Notes: generated by a model from the letters alone, not told the origin. 64,000 bases of DNA from Mycobacterium marseillense (GCF_010731675.1 NZ_AP022584.1:4402001-4466000); one strand, 5' to 3'. Positions 26,161-35,486 are shown, counted from the stretch's first letter. A program made the numbers and translations.

Positions 26161-27672
26161 CTAGCGGTGGATCTCCCAGACCGGCTCGCCGCAGTCGACA
26201 CCCTGAGCGGCCAACTGTCGCTTGAGCACTTTGAACGTCACTGTCCGCGGGAGCTCGGCGCTGACCCGCACGTACGACGGCCATTGCTTGGGCCCCAAGT
26301 CCGGCTGCTCGGCCAAAAAAACGCGAAACTTCTCGTCGTCGAACTCGGCGCCCGGCGCCATCACCACTGCAGCCATGACTTGATCGCCGACGATCGCGTC
26401 GGGCACCGGGTACACCGCCACCTCGGTGAGGTCGGGGTGGCGCAGCAACACCCGCTCGATCGGTGCGGCACCGAGGTTCTCGCCGTCGACCCGCATCCAA
26501 TCACCCAGCCGCCCAGCGAAATAGGCGTAGCCGGCCTCGTCGCGGTAGGCGAGATCGCCACTGTGGTAGACCCCGCCGGCCATCCGTTCGGCCTCGGCGG
26601 CGTCGTCGTTGTAGTAACCCTCGAAGCGGCCCGGGCCCGCGGCGTTCACCAGTTCGCCGACCACGCCCGGCGGGCACGACGTGCCGGTCTCGGGATCGAC
26701 GATGTCGATGTCGGGCGGGAGGGGTCCCAGTGAACCAGGCGGTGTGTCCGGGGTGCGCGCGATGGCCACGCCGCCTTCGGTGGAGCCGAACCCGTCCTGC
26801 ACCACACATCCGAATCTGCGGCCGAAGCGCTCGATGTCATCGGGTACGCCCTCGTTGCCGTACACCGCGCGCAGCGGGTTGTCCGCGTCGTCGGGCCGCT
26901 CAGGCGTGGCGAGCACATAGGACAACGGCTTGCCCACGTAGTTCGCGTAGGTGGCGCCATAGCGGCGGACGTCGACAATGAAGTTCGAGGCGGAGAACTT
27001 GCGCCGCAAGGCGATTGAGCCCGTGCACGCCGCCGCCACCGCCCAGCCCACCAGCACCGCGTTGGAATGAAACAGCGGCATAGACACATAGCAGACGTCG
27101 TCGCGGCCGAGGTCGAACCGGGCTGACATCGTCACGCCCGCGATCGCGACCTTGCCGTGGCTGCACTTGACCGCCTTGGGTTCGCCGCTGGTGCCCGACG
27201 TGAAGATCAACATGAACAGATCCGCCGGCGAGGCGTCCTGAAAGAAGATCGGGGCATCGCGGTACGCGGCGAGTTCGTCGGCCCACGCGGCGGAGTCAGT
27301 GTTCAGGTGCTCGATATCACCGAGTGTCTCAGACGATTTGGAATCGGCGAGCACCAACTGGCAGTCGGCCCGGGCGATGTCGCGCCGCAACGCCTCACCG
27401 CGGCGCACCGGGTTGAGCCCGACCGGCACGATCCCCGACATTCCCGCCGCCACCAGCATCGCCGAGAAGAAGGGTGTGTTCTCCAGCAGCACGCCGACAT
27501 GCGGCGGGCGGGTGGGGTCGAGCCGCTCACGCAGCGCCGCGGCGATCGCGGCACCCTGCTGCAGGTGATCGCGCCAGCTGGTGAACGAGTCCTCGAAGTA
27601 GATACCCCGATCGTCGATCTCGGTCAGCGGCGCCAGCAGCTTGGTGACCGTGAGGTCATCGGTGAGGTCCAT
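26161..27672 (-). CDS. fadD17: steroid/fatty acyl-CoA ligase
   Basis: A 503-residue adenylate-forming ligase. ATP motif FTSGTSGEPKAVKC (about residues 174-187), FGSTEGGVAI, YHSGDLAYRDEAGYAYFAGRLGDWMRVDGEN and the hinge/catalytic Lys region TVTFKVLKRQ are all present. FadD17 activates C24 steroid acids. The ATG at 27672 lies 5 bases before the upstream fadE27 stop in the transcript, so fadE26-fadE27-fadD17 form one operon. Confidence 0.94.
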   Translation of the reverse strand: MDLTDDLTVTKLLAPLTEIDDRGIYFEDSFTSWRDHLQQGAAIAAALRERLDPTRPPHVGVLLENTPFFSAMLVAAGMSGIVPVGLNPVRRGEALRRDIARADCQLVLADSKSSETLGDIEHLNTDSAAWADELAAYRDAPIFFQDASPADLFMLIFTSGTSGEPKAVKCSHGKVAIAGVTMSARFDLGRDDVCYVSMPLFHSNAVLVGWAVAAACTGSIALRRKFSASNFIVDVRRYGATYANYVGKPLSYVLATPERPDDADNPLRAVYGNEGVPDDIERFGRRFGCVVQDGFGSTEGGVAIARTPDTPPGSLGPLPPDIDIVDPETGTSCPPGVVGELVNAAGPGRFEGYYNDDAAEAERMAGGVYHSGDLAYRDEAGYAYFAGRLGDWMRVDGENLGAAPIERVLLRHPDLTEVAVYPVPDAIVGDQVMAAVVMAPGAEFDDEKFRVFLAEQPDLGPKQWPSYVRVSAELPRTVTFKVLKRQLAAQGVDCGEPVWEIHR

Positions 27673-27677
27673 TGCGC

Positions 27678-28775
27678 CTAGGCGGGCGTCTCCGCCAGCT
27701 CGCGCCCGATGCGGCGCAGCTGCCCGGTGGCGCCTCCCAAGGCGAACTCGATCTCCTTGGCGGCCAGGAAGTATCGGTGCGCCGGGTGATCGGTGTCGAC
27801 GCCGACACCCCCGTGGACGTGAACGATGGTGTGCGCCACCCGATGACCGGCGTCGGCGGCCCAGAACGCCGCGCTGGCGACGTCGATCTCGGCCGGAATG
27901 TCTTCGGAGACGCGCCAGGCCGCCTGGGTCAGCGTGAGCCGCAGCCCCTTGACGTCGATGTAGCCGTCGGCCAACCGTTGCGACACCGCCTGGAAGCTGC
28001 CGATCGGGCGGTCGAATTGCTCACGCTCGCGCGCGTATTCAGCGGTCATCTGCAGGCCACGCTCGAGCACCCCGAGTTGGAAAGCGCTGCGGCCCAACGT
28101 GCCCAGCGTGGCGAGCCAGGTTGCGACGTCGGCACCGCCGACCTTGCGGGCACCGTCCACCTCGGTGCCGTCCAGCGCGAGGTGTCCGACGCTGCCCAGG
28201 CCGGTGGTTTCCAGGGCGGTCACCGTGACGCCGGGGTCGTCCGAGGCAATCAGGAAAACCGCGGTGCCGGAATCCGTTTCGGCGGGCACCAGGAACGCGT
28301 CGGCGACGGGGCCGAAGCCGACCTGGGTGCGCGTGCCGGTGAGCCGGTATCCGGCGCCCGAGCTGACCGCCTGCACCGGTCCCTCGCCCATCTCACCGTC
28401 GAGGGCGATGCTGAGGGTCTTCTCGCCGTTGACCGCCGGCACGCCCCAGCCCTGCTGCAGCTCCTCGGAGCCGAACCGGGCTAGCGCCCCGGCGCCCAGC
28501 ACCACCGACTCCAGGTAGGGCACCGCGGCCAGCTGATGACCCAGCGCGACGAGGATCGCGATCTGCTCGAGCGCGCCGAAGCCGTCGCCGCCCAACGATG
28601 ACGCCGACGCGCTGGACAGGATGCCGGCGTCGATCAGCTTTCGCCACAGGTCGCGGTCGAACCGCTGATCGAGCCCGTCGAGCTCACGTTGGTGTTCGGG
28701 GGTGCACACCGAGTCCACGATCGTGTCGACCAGGTTGCCGAGGTCGTTGGCCGCTTCGGTTGTCGTGAAATCCAT
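27678..28775 (-). CDS. fadE27: acyl-CoA dehydrogenase, beta-type subunit (ChsE5-like)
   Basis: A 365-residue acyl-CoA dehydrogenase-fold protein lacking a clear catalytic glutamate in the C-terminal domain. It retains REREQFDRPIGSFQAVSQRLADGYID and HVHGGVGVDTDHPAHRYF. In mycobacteria FadE26 and FadE27 form an alpha2beta2 heterotetramer that dehydrogenates steroid side-chain CoA esters; FadE27 supplies half of each FAD site. It sits 29 bases downstream of fadE26 and 5 bases upstream of fadD17. Confidence 0.94.
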   Translation of the reverse strand: MDFTTTEAANDLGNLVDTIVDSVCTPEHQRELDGLDQRFDRDLWRKLIDAGILSSASASSLGGDGFGALEQIAILVALGHQLAAVPYLESVVLGAGALARFGSEELQQGWGVPAVNGEKTLSIALDGEMGEGPVQAVSSGAGYRLTGTRTQVGFGPVADAFLVPAETDSGTAVFLIASDDPGVTVTALETTGLGSVGHLALDGTEVDGARKVGGADVATWLATLGTLGRSAFQLGVLERGLQMTAEYAREREQFDRPIGSFQAVSQRLADGYIDVKGLRLTLTQAAWRVSEDIPAEIDVASAAFWAADAGHRVAHTIVHVHGGVGVDTDHPAHRYFLAAKEIEFALGGATGQLRRIGRELAETPA

Positions 28776-28804
28776 GAACGTCCGTCCTTCTATTACGTAG
28801 CGGC

Positions 28805-29986
28805 TCAGCGGTTTCTAGGCAGACCCAGGGCGACCATGCCGATGATGTCGCGCTGCACTTCGTTGGTGCCGCCGCCGAAGGTCAGGATCAGGCAGGCCCG
28901 GTGCATCCGCTCGACCCGGCCGCGCAGCAACGAGCCCGGCGAATTCTGGCGCACCGTCGCGGCGGTACCCAGCACCTCCATCAGCAGCCGGTAGGCCTCG
29001 GTGGCCAGCTCGGTGCCGTAGACCTTGGCCGCCGACGCGTCCGCCGGGTTCAGGGTTTCACTCGAAGCGGATGCCAGTTCCCAGTTGATCAGCTTGAGGA
29101 CCTCGGCCTTGGCGTGCACGCGGGCCAGGTTGAGCTGCACCCATTCCGAGTCGATGAGCCGGGCGCCCCCGTCGTCCTTGGTGTTCTGCGCCCATTCGCG
29201 AACCTCGCGCAGGGCCAGAAAGATCGGTTGCGGCGAGACCAGCGCGACGCGCTCGTGGTTGAGCTGGTTGGTCACCAGCTTCCAGCCGCCGTTCTCCTCG
29301 CCAACCAGGTTGGTCACCGGGACCCGCACATCGGAGTAGTAGGTGGCGCTGGTGTCCACACCGGCCATGGTGTGCACCGGAGTCCAGGAGAAACCCTCCG
29401 CGGTGGTCGGCACGGTCAGCATCGAAATGCCGCGGTGCTTCTTGGCGTCGGGGTTGGTGCGGACCGCCAGCCATACCCAGTCGGCGTACGCGATCAGGCT
29501 GGTCCACATCTTCTGGCCGTTGATGACGTAGTCGTCGCCGTCGCGCACCGCGGTGGTGCGCAGGTTGGCGAGGTCGGTGCCGGCGCCGGGCTCGGAATAG
29601 CCGATCGAGAAATGCAGCTCGCCTGCGGCGATCTTGGGCAGGAAGAACTTCTTCTGTTCCTCGGTGCCGAACGCCATGATGGTCGGCGCCACGCTGTTGA
29701 TCGTCAGGAACGGCACCGGAACACCGGCGATGGCGGCCTCGTCGGTGAAGATCAGCGAGTCCATCGGCGAGCGGTCCTGGCCGCCGTACTCGGTGGGCCA
29801 GTTCAGGGTGAGCCACCCGTCTTTGCCCATCTGCGCGACGGTGTCGCGATACGCGGTACCGGTGCCGACCTCGCCGCCCCCCGAAGAGGTCAGCGCCTCG
29901 CGGCGCTCCGGGGTCATCAGGTTGGTGAAGTACGACCGCAGCTCGCGACGCAGCTCTTCTTGCTCCGGGGTGTAACTGATGCGCAT
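28805..29986 (-). CDS. fadE26: acyl-CoA dehydrogenase, alpha-type subunit (ChsE4-like)
   Basis: A 393-residue acyl-CoA dehydrogenase. FAD and substrate motifs are IGYSEPGAGTDLANLRTTA (about residues 133-151) and YVINGQKMWTS. The C-terminal FGGGTNEVQRDIIGMVALGLPRN is near the active-site base. It pairs with FadE27. The ATG at 29986 is the first gene of the minus-strand operon fadE26-fadE27-fadD17, starting 92 bases from the KstR box shared with divergent fdxD. Confidence 0.95.
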   Translation of the reverse strand: MRISYTPEQEELRRELRSYFTNLMTPERREALTSSGGGEVGTGTAYRDTVAQMGKDGWLTLNWPTEYGGQDRSPMDSLIFTDEAAIAGVPVPFLTINSVAPTIMAFGTEEQKKFFLPKIAAGELHFSIGYSEPGAGTDLANLRTTAVRDGDDYVINGQKMWTSLIAYADWVWLAVRTNPDAKKHRGISMLTVPTTAEGFSWTPVHTMAGVDTSATYYSDVRVPVTNLVGEENGGWKLVTNQLNHERVALVSPQPIFLALREVREWAQNTKDDGGARLIDSEWVQLNLARVHAKAEVLKLINWELASASSETLNPADASAAKVYGTELATEAYRLLMEVLGTAATVRQNSPGSLLRGRVERMHRACLILTFGGGTNEVQRDIIGMVALGLPRNR

Positions 29987-30078
29987 TTCAGCCGTCCTTC
30001 AAGTCAACGACGTTTCGGAATAACAAGCCTCGCCACAGGCTGCAGCTCGACCAACGGCTACCCATTCGTCTTCCCGGT

Positions 30079-30092
30079 TGTAACACGTTCTA
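30079..30092. promoter_or_regulatory. KstR operator between fadE26 and fdxD
   Basis: TGTAACACGTTCTA has the same sequence as the echA19/fadD19 box. It lies in the divergent region between fadE26 (minus) and fdxD (plus), which also feeds hsd4A. Confidence 0.83.
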
Positions 30093-30199
30093 GTCTGGGA
30101 ATCCAGCGACCGTTTCCCCAGCGGTGTCGGGGTCTTATGGTGGACCTACATACTGATGAGGCGAGTCCTGCGGTGAAGGCCAGGTTCAAGGAGGGTGCT

Positions 30200-30391
30200 G
30201 TGCGGGTGATCGTGGACCGTGACCGGTGCGAAGGTAACGCGGTGTGCTTGGGAATTGCCCCAGATATCTTCGACCTGGACGACGAGGACTACGCCGTGGT
30301 GAAGCTCGACCCGATCCCCGCCGATCAGGAGCAGTTGGCCGAGCAGGCGATCGCCGAATGCCCGCGCGCCGCACTCTCCCGCGGCGACTAA
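30200..30391 (+). CDS. fdxD: 3Fe-4S-type ferredoxin
   Basis: A 63-residue ferredoxin. CEGNAVC (Cys at 10 and 16) plus a third Cys in AECPRAAL fit a [3Fe-4S] cluster protein that feeds P450s, plausibly CYP142 or CYP125. GTG at 30200 gives MRVIVDRDRCEGNAVC, matching the known length; GGAGGG lies just 4 bases upstream. An ATG at 30137 in the same frame would add 21 residues and cannot be excluded. Followed by hsd4A after 44 bases. Confidence 0.93.
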   Translation: MRVIVDRDRCEGNAVCLGIAPDIFDLDDEDYAVVKLDPIPADQEQLAEQAIAECPRAALSRGD

Positions 30392-30435
30392 TCCGAGCCT
30401 AGAGTGCGCAACCCGAAACTAGAGGTATTCATAAA

Positions 30436-31350
30436 TTGACTAGCAGCACGAACGCGACCGATCTCTCCGGAAAGGTCGCGGTGGTCACCGGTGCGGCCGC
30501 GGGCCTGGGGCGCGCCGAGGCGCTCGGTTTGGCACGCCTCGGAGCGACCGTCGTCGTCAACGACATCGCCGCCGCGTTGGATGCCTCCGACGTCATCGAT
30601 GAAATCAATTCCTCCGGTTCGAAGGCCGTCGCCGTGGCCGGCGACATCAGCGAGCGTTCCACCGCCGACGAACTGGTCGCCCAGGCCGACGGGCTCGGTG
30701 GGCTCGACATCGTGGTCAACAACGCCGGCATCACGCGCGACCGGATGCTGTTCAACATGTCCGACGAGGAGTGGGACCAGGTCATCGCCGTGCACCTGCG
30801 CGGCCATTTCCTGCTGACCCGCAACGCCGCCACGTACTGGCGCTCCAAGGCCAAGGACGCGGGCGGCAAGGTCTTCGGCCGGATCGTCAACACCGCGTCC
30901 GAGGCCGGCCTGGTCGGCCCCGTCGGGCAGGCGAACTACGGCGCCGCCAAGGCGGGCATCATTTCGCTCACCCTGACCGCCGCGCGGGCGCTCGGTCGCT
31001 ACGGCGTGTGCGCCAACGCCATCTGCCCCCGCGCGCGCACCGCGATGACGGCCGACGTGTTCGGCGACGCCCCGGAGGTGGAGGTCGGCGGGGTCGATCC
31101 GCTGTCTCCCGAGCACGTCGTCAATCTGGTCCAGTTCCTGTCCGCCCCGGCGGCCGCGGAGGTCAACGGCCAGGTGTTCATCGTCTACGGTCCACAGGTG
31201 ACATTGGTCGCTGCCCCGACGGTCGAGCGCAAATTCAGCGCCAACGGTGCCGCTTGGGACCCTGCACAGCTGAGCGCGACGCTGCAGGAATACTTTGCTG
31301 GGCGTGATCCTGAGCACAATTTCTCGGCGAGTGCACTGATGGATCAATAG
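30436..31350 (+). CDS. hsd4A: hydroxyacyl-CoA/17beta-hydroxysteroid dehydrogenase (SDR)
   Basis: A 304-residue SDR of the MFE-2 type, the beta-hydroxyacyl-CoA dehydrogenase of steroid side-chain oxidation (also called ChsB1). TGAAAGLGRAEALGLARLG is the NAD site (residues 18-36), NNAGITRDRMLFN the NAG loop, and YGAAKAGI the catalytic Tyr/Lys. It appears to use a TTG start at 30436, with GAGG 11 bases upstream; there is no ATG or GTG in frame nearby. It lies between fdxD and the mce4 promoter. Confidence 0.92.
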   Translation: MTSSTNATDLSGKVAVVTGAAAGLGRAEALGLARLGATVVVNDIAAALDASDVIDEINSSGSKAVAVAGDISERSTADELVAQADGLGGLDIVVNNAGITRDRMLFNMSDEEWDQVIAVHLRGHFLLTRNAATYWRSKAKDAGGKVFGRIVNTASEAGLVGPVGQANYGAAKAGIISLTLTAARALGRYGVCANAICPRARTAMTADVFGDAPEVEVGGVDPLSPEHVVNLVQFLSAPAAAEVNGQVFIVYGPQVTLVAAPTVERKFSANGAAWDPAQLSATLQEYFAGRDPEHNFSASALMDQ

Positions 31351-31394
31351 CCATTTGAGGCTGGTCGATCCGGGGGAATCGGCAGGTAGAACGT

Positions 31395-31409
31395 GTGTCA
31401 GTTTGACAC
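31395..31409. promoter_or_regulatory. inverted repeat GTGTCA-N3-TGACAC in the mce4 leader
   Basis: GTGTCA (31395-31400) and TGACAC (31404-31409) form a 6-bp dyad with a 3-base spacer, 55 bases upstream of the presumed mce4 -35 box. It does not match KstR. It could bind another regulator; no function is known to me. Confidence 0.4.
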
Positions 31410-31464
31410 GTGACAAGTGCTTCTGACCTGGCGAATTAACGGTTGGGATAAGAAGTGCTGTTCA

Positions 31465-31495
31465 TTGACACGGTGAACTTGTTCTGAGTTAATAT
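31465..31495 (+). promoter_or_regulatory. mce4 promoter with an embedded KstR-like box
   Basis: TTGACA at 31465-31470 and TAATAT at 31490-31495 (19-base spacing) resemble SigA-type -35 and -10 elements. GTGAACTTGTTCTG at 31473-31486 keeps the GAAC-nn-GTTC core of the KstR palindrome and fills the spacer exactly, so a bound repressor would block polymerase. The first start codon is 91 bases downstream; GGCTC/GAGCC (31501-31515) can form a small stem in the leader. Confidence 0.6.
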
Positions 31496-31585
31496 GATCC
31501 GGCTCACACCGAGCCCCATGCGACCGTTGACAAAGCAAAGGCCAGCCATAGACTTCGCCGAGACCAGCCGAGGGGGGACACCGAG

Positions 31586-32350
31586 TTGAGGGAGCAACTT
31601 GCCGTTCCCGCCCGCGCTGTCGGCGGATTCTTCGAAATGATGATCGACACCGGCCGGGCAGCTTTTCGCCGGCCGTTCCAATTTGGTGAGTTCCTCGATC
31701 AGACGTGGATGATCGCCCGCGTGTCACTGGTCCCGACGCTGCTGGTGTCCATTCCCTTCACGGTGCTGGTGGCCTTTACCCTCAACATCCTGCTGCGCGA
31801 GATCGGCGCGGCCGACCTGTCCGGCGCCGGAACGGCGTTCGGCACCATCACCCAGCTGGGTCCGGTGGTGACCGTGCTCGTCGTGGCCGGCGCCGGCGCC
31901 ACCGCGATCTGCGCCGACCTCGGCGCCCGCACCATCCGCGAGGAGATCGACGCGATGCGCGTGCTGGGCATCGACCCGATCCAGCGGCTGGTGGTCCCCC
32001 GCGTACTCGCGTCGACGGTGGTGGCACTGCTGCTCAACGGCTTGGTATGTGCCATCGGGCTTTCCGGTGGTTATGTGTTCTCGGTTTTCCTGCAGGGCGT
32101 CAACCCGGGCGCCTTCATCAACGGCTTGACCGTGCTGACCGGTCTGCGCGAGCTGGTGCTCGCCGAAGTCAAAGCGCTGCTGTTCGGCGTCATGGCCGGG
32201 ATGGTGGGCTGCTACCGCGGCCTGACCGTCAAGGGCGGGCCCAAAGGTGTGGGCAACGCGGTCAACGAAACCGTGGTCTACGCCTTCATCTGTCTGTTCG
32301 TGATCAACGTGGTGATGACCGCCATCGGCGTGCGAATTTCGGCGAAGTGA
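31586..32350 (+). CDS. yrbE4A: Mce4 permease subunit YrbE4A
   Basis: A 254-residue integral membrane protein of the MlaE/YrbE permease family, one of the two permeases of the Mce4 cholesterol importer. About five to six membrane segments are visible from residue 45 on; the conserved ADLGARTIREEIDAMRVLGIDPIQRLVVPR loop (residues 111-140) is the coupling segment for the ATPase (MceG, encoded elsewhere). TTG at 31586 follows a G-rich ribosome site (GGGGGG) at 31571-31577 and gives the conserved length. Confidence 0.95.
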   Translation: MREQLAVPARAVGGFFEMMIDTGRAAFRRPFQFGEFLDQTWMIARVSLVPTLLVSIPFTVLVAFTLNILLREIGAADLSGAGTAFGTITQLGPVVTVLVVAGAGATAICADLGARTIREEIDAMRVLGIDPIQRLVVPRVLASTVVALLLNGLVCAIGLSGGYVFSVFLQGVNPGAFINGLTVLTGLRELVLAEVKALLFGVMAGMVGCYRGLTVKGGPKGVGNAVNETVVYAFICLFVINVVMTAIGVRISAK

Positions 32351-32369
32351 TGAGACGAGTGAGCACGCG

Positions 32370-33212
32370 ATGAGTTACGACGCCACACTGCGGTTCCGTC
32401 GGCTCTTCTCGCGGCTGCAAGAGCCGGTCGATGACTTCGGCGAGCAGGCCTTGTTCTACGGGCAGACCGTGCGCTATGTCCCCAACGCGCTCACCCGGTA
32501 CCGCAAGGAGACGGTCCGGCTGATCGCCGAGATGACCATGGGCGCGGGAGCTCTCGTCATGATCGGCGGCACGGTCGGTGTCGCTGCGTTTCTGACCCTG
32601 GCCTCCGGTGGTGTCATTGCGGTGCAGGGATATTCGTCGCTGGGCAACATCGGCATCGAGGCGCTGACGGGCTTTTTGTCGGCGTTCCTGAACGTCCGGG
32701 TGGTCGCCCCGGTGATCGCCGGCATCGCGCTGGCGGCCACCATCGGCGCCGGCGCCACCGCCCAATTGGGCGCCATGCGGGTGTCCGAGGAGATCGACGC
32801 CGTCGAGTGCATGGCGGTGCACTCGGTGTCCTACCTGGTGTCGACCCGCCTGATCGCCGGCCTGATAGCGATCATTCCGCTGTACTCGCTGTCCGTGCTG
32901 GCCGCCTTCTTCGCCGCCCGCTTCACCACGGTGTACATCAACGGGCAGTCAAAAGGCCTCTACGACCACTACTTCAATACCTTCCTCATCCCGTCGGACC
33001 TGTTGTGGTCGTTCCTGCAGGCCATCGTGATGTCGATCGCGGTCATGCTGGTGCATACCTATTACGGCTACAACGCCAGCGGTGGTCCGGTCGGCGTCGG
33101 GATCGCGGTCGGCCAGGCCGTGCGGACCTCGTTGATCGTCGTGGTCGTCATCACTTTGTTCATCTCGCTCGCTGTGTATGGGGCGTCCGGTAACTTCAAC
33201 CTCTCCGGCTAA
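32370..33212 (+). CDS. yrbE4B: Mce4 permease subunit YrbE4B
   Basis: A 280-residue MlaE-family permease and partner of YrbE4A. Hydrophobic segments alternate with the coupling loop AQLGAMRVSEEIDAVECMAVHSVSYLVSTR (about residues 131-160). Length equals that of M. tuberculosis YrbE4B. It begins 19 bases after yrbE4A. Confidence 0.95.
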   Translation: MSYDATLRFRRLFSRLQEPVDDFGEQALFYGQTVRYVPNALTRYRKETVRLIAEMTMGAGALVMIGGTVGVAAFLTLASGGVIAVQGYSSLGNIGIEALTGFLSAFLNVRVVAPVIAGIALAATIGAGATAQLGAMRVSEEIDAVECMAVHSVSYLVSTRLIAGLIAIIPLYSLSVLAAFFAARFTTVYINGQSKGLYDHYFNTFLIPSDLLWSFLQAIVMSIAVMLVHTYYGYNASGGPVGVGIAVGQAVRTSLIVVVVITLFISLAVYGASGNFNLSG

Positions 33213-33231
33213 CAGGACCGCTTAAAAAGAC

Positions 33232-34434
33232 ATGGCAGACACAGGCGCGCGACGCACTACCGTCCGGCTGGCAGCAGCGGTGCTGGCCAGCCTGATGGTG
33301 GCTTTCGCTGTGCTGACTTACCTTTCCTACACAGCCGCCTTCGCATCGATCGACAACGTCACGGTGTCGGCGCCCCGCGCCGGGCTGGTGATGGAGAAGG
33401 GCGCCAAGGTCAAATACCGGGGCATCCAGATCGGCAAGGTCGAAAGCATCGACTATTCCGGTGACCAAGCGCGCCTGACGCTGGGCATCAACAGCGACGA
33501 GATGCATTTCATTCCGTCCAACGCGGCGGTGCACATCGCGGGTAACACGATCTTCGGCGCCAAGGCGGTGGAATTCATTCCGCCTCAAACGCCTTCGCCA
33601 ACCTCGCTGCGTCCGGATGCGCACGTCGCGGCCTCGGCGGTGCAGCTGGAAGTCAACACCTTGTTCCAGTCGCTGATGGACCTGCTGCACAAGGTCGACC
33701 CCGTCGAACTCAATGGGACGCTGAGCGCGTTCGCCGAAGGCCTGCGCGGCCACGGTGACGACCTGGGCGGCATCCTGTCGGGGCTCAATACGCTGACGCG
33801 CCAAGCGAATCCGAAGCTGCCCGCCTTGCAGGAAGACCTCCGCAAGACCGCGATCGTGGCGAACATCTACGCCGACTCCGCCCCGAACCTGAACACTGTC
33901 TTCGACAACCTGCCCACAATCAACAAGACCGTCGTGGACCAGCAGAAGAATCTCGACAACACGCTGCTGGCCACCATCGGCCTGTCGAACAACGCCTATG
34001 ACACGTTGGCACCGGCCGAACAGGACTTCATCGACGCCATCAACCGACTGCGGGCCCCCCTCAAGGTGGCCGGCGAGTACTCGCCCGAATTCGGCTGCCT
34101 TTTCTCGGGTATCGACCGAGGCCTCAAGGAGTTTGGGCCGATCCTCGGTGTTCGCAAGGCGGGTCTGTTCACGTCATCGAGCTTCGTGCTGGGCGCGCCG
34201 TCGTACACGTACCCGGAGTCGTTGCCGATCGTGAACGCCTCCGGCGGTCCGAACTGCCGTGGCTTGCCCGACATCCCGAACAAGCAGCATGGAGGGTCGT
34301 GGTACCGGGCGCCGTTCCTGGTGACCGACAACGCCAACATCCCGTACGAACCGTTCACCGAGCTGCAATTCGACGCTCCCTCGACGCTGCAGTTCTTGTT
34401 CCACGGCGCCTTCGCGGAACGGGACGACTTCTGA
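33232..34434 (+). CDS. mce4A: Mce4A substrate-binding protein
   Basis: A 400-residue Mce protein. An N-terminal transmembrane anchor (residues 9-35) is followed by the MCE/MlaD beta-barrel domain (about 40-115, VTVSAPRAGLVMEKGAKVKYRG then IQIGKV). A long helical region (130-290) builds the periplasmic tube, ending in a Cys-containing C-terminal part. Six such subunits form a channel that passes cholesterol to the permease. Its TGA shares a base with the mce4B ATG. Confidence 0.95.
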   Translation: MADTGARRTTVRLAAAVLASLMVAFAVLTYLSYTAAFASIDNVTVSAPRAGLVMEKGAKVKYRGIQIGKVESIDYSGDQARLTLGINSDEMHFIPSNAAVHIAGNTIFGAKAVEFIPPQTPSPTSLRPDAHVAASAVQLEVNTLFQSLMDLLHKVDPVELNGTLSAFAEGLRGHGDDLGGILSGLNTLTRQANPKLPALQEDLRKTAIVANIYADSAPNLNTVFDNLPTINKTVVDQQKNLDNTLLATIGLSNNAYDTLAPAEQDFIDAINRLRAPLKVAGEYSPEFGCLFSGIDRGLKEFGPILGVRKAGLFTSSSFVLGAPSYTYPESLPIVNASGGPNCRGLPDIPNKQHGGSWYRAPFLVTDNANIPYEPFTELQFDAPSTLQFLFHGAFAERDDF

Positions 34435-35486
34435 TGCCCAGCTCCGAGATGCCATCGCACCGCTCGATGATGATCAAGGTCAGCATCTTCGCGGTGGCCA
34501 TGCTCTTGGTGTCGGCGGGACTGGTGGTGGTCTTCGGTGATTTCCGGTTCGGCCCCGAAAGCACTTACCACGCAACATTTACGGATGTATCGCGCCTGAA
34601 GGCCGGGCAAAAGGTGCGCATTGCCGGGGTGCCAGTCGGTGCGGTGTCGGACATCAAGCTCAATCACGACAACACCATCGACGTGTCGTTCGGAGTCGAC
34701 AAGCGTTACACGCTTTACTCGTCGACACGCGCGGTGATCCGCTACGAAAACCTGGTCGGCGACCGCTATTTGGAGATCACGTCGGGTCCGGGAGAACTAC
34801 GAAAGCTCCCCGCAGGGGCGACGATCAACAGCCAGCACACGCAGCCGGCGCTGGATCTCGACGCGCTGCTGGGCGGGCTGCGACCGGTGCTCAAAGGCCT
34901 CGACGCCGACAAGGTCAACACCATCAGCAGCGCTGTCATCCAGCTGCTGCAGGGGCAGGGCGGGGCCTTGTCGAACGTGCTGGCCGACACGAGCGCGTTC
35001 TCCTCGGCGCTGGGCCAGCGCGACCAGCTCATCGGTGACGTGATCAACAACCTCAACACGGTGCTGACAACCGTGGACCAACGCAGCGCACAGTTTTCGA
35101 CCAGCGTCGACCAGTTGCAGCAACTGATCACCGGACTGGCCGAGCACAAGGACGATATCGCGGGCGCCATCCCGCCGCTGGCCTCGACGACGACGGATCT
35201 GACGGAACTGCTGAGGAAGTCGCGCCGGCCGCTGCAAGGAATCTTGGAGAACACCCGTCCGCTGGCCACCGAAATAGACAACCGCAAGGCCGAGGTCAAC
35301 AACGACATCGAGCAGCTGGGCGAGGACTATCTGCGGCTGTCCGCGCTCGGTGCCTACGGGGCGTTCTTCAACATCTACTTCTGCTCCGTGACGATCAAGA
35401 TCAACGGCCCGGCCGGTGGCGACATCTTGCTGCCGCTTGGCGGCCAGGTGGATCCCAGCAAGGGGAGGTGCGCCTTTGTCAAGTAA
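34434..35486 (+). CDS. mce4B: Mce4B
   Basis: A 350-residue Mce protein with the same length as the M. tuberculosis orthologue. Membrane anchor at residues 13-33, MCE domain about 38-115 (FTDVSRLKAGQKVRIAGVPVGAV), helical region with coiled-coil-like heptads around 150-300. The ATG at 34434 (TGATG overlap) is preferred over upstream in-frame codons that lie inside mce4A. Its 3' end overlaps mce4C by 11 bases. Confidence 0.95.
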   Translation: MPSSEMPSHRSMMIKVSIFAVAMLLVSAGLVVVFGDFRFGPESTYHATFTDVSRLKAGQKVRIAGVPVGAVSDIKLNHDNTIDVSFGVDKRYTLYSSTRAVIRYENLVGDRYLEITSGPGELRKLPAGATINSQHTQPALDLDALLGGLRPVLKGLDADKVNTISSAVIQLLQGQGGALSNVLADTSAFSSALGQRDQLIGDVINNLNTVLTTVDQRSAQFSTSVDQLQQLITGLAEHKDDIAGAIPPLASTTTDLTELLRKSRRPLQGILENTRPLATEIDNRKAEVNNDIEQLGEDYLRLSALGAYGAFFNIYFCSVTIKINGPAGGDILLPLGGQVDPSKGRCAFVK

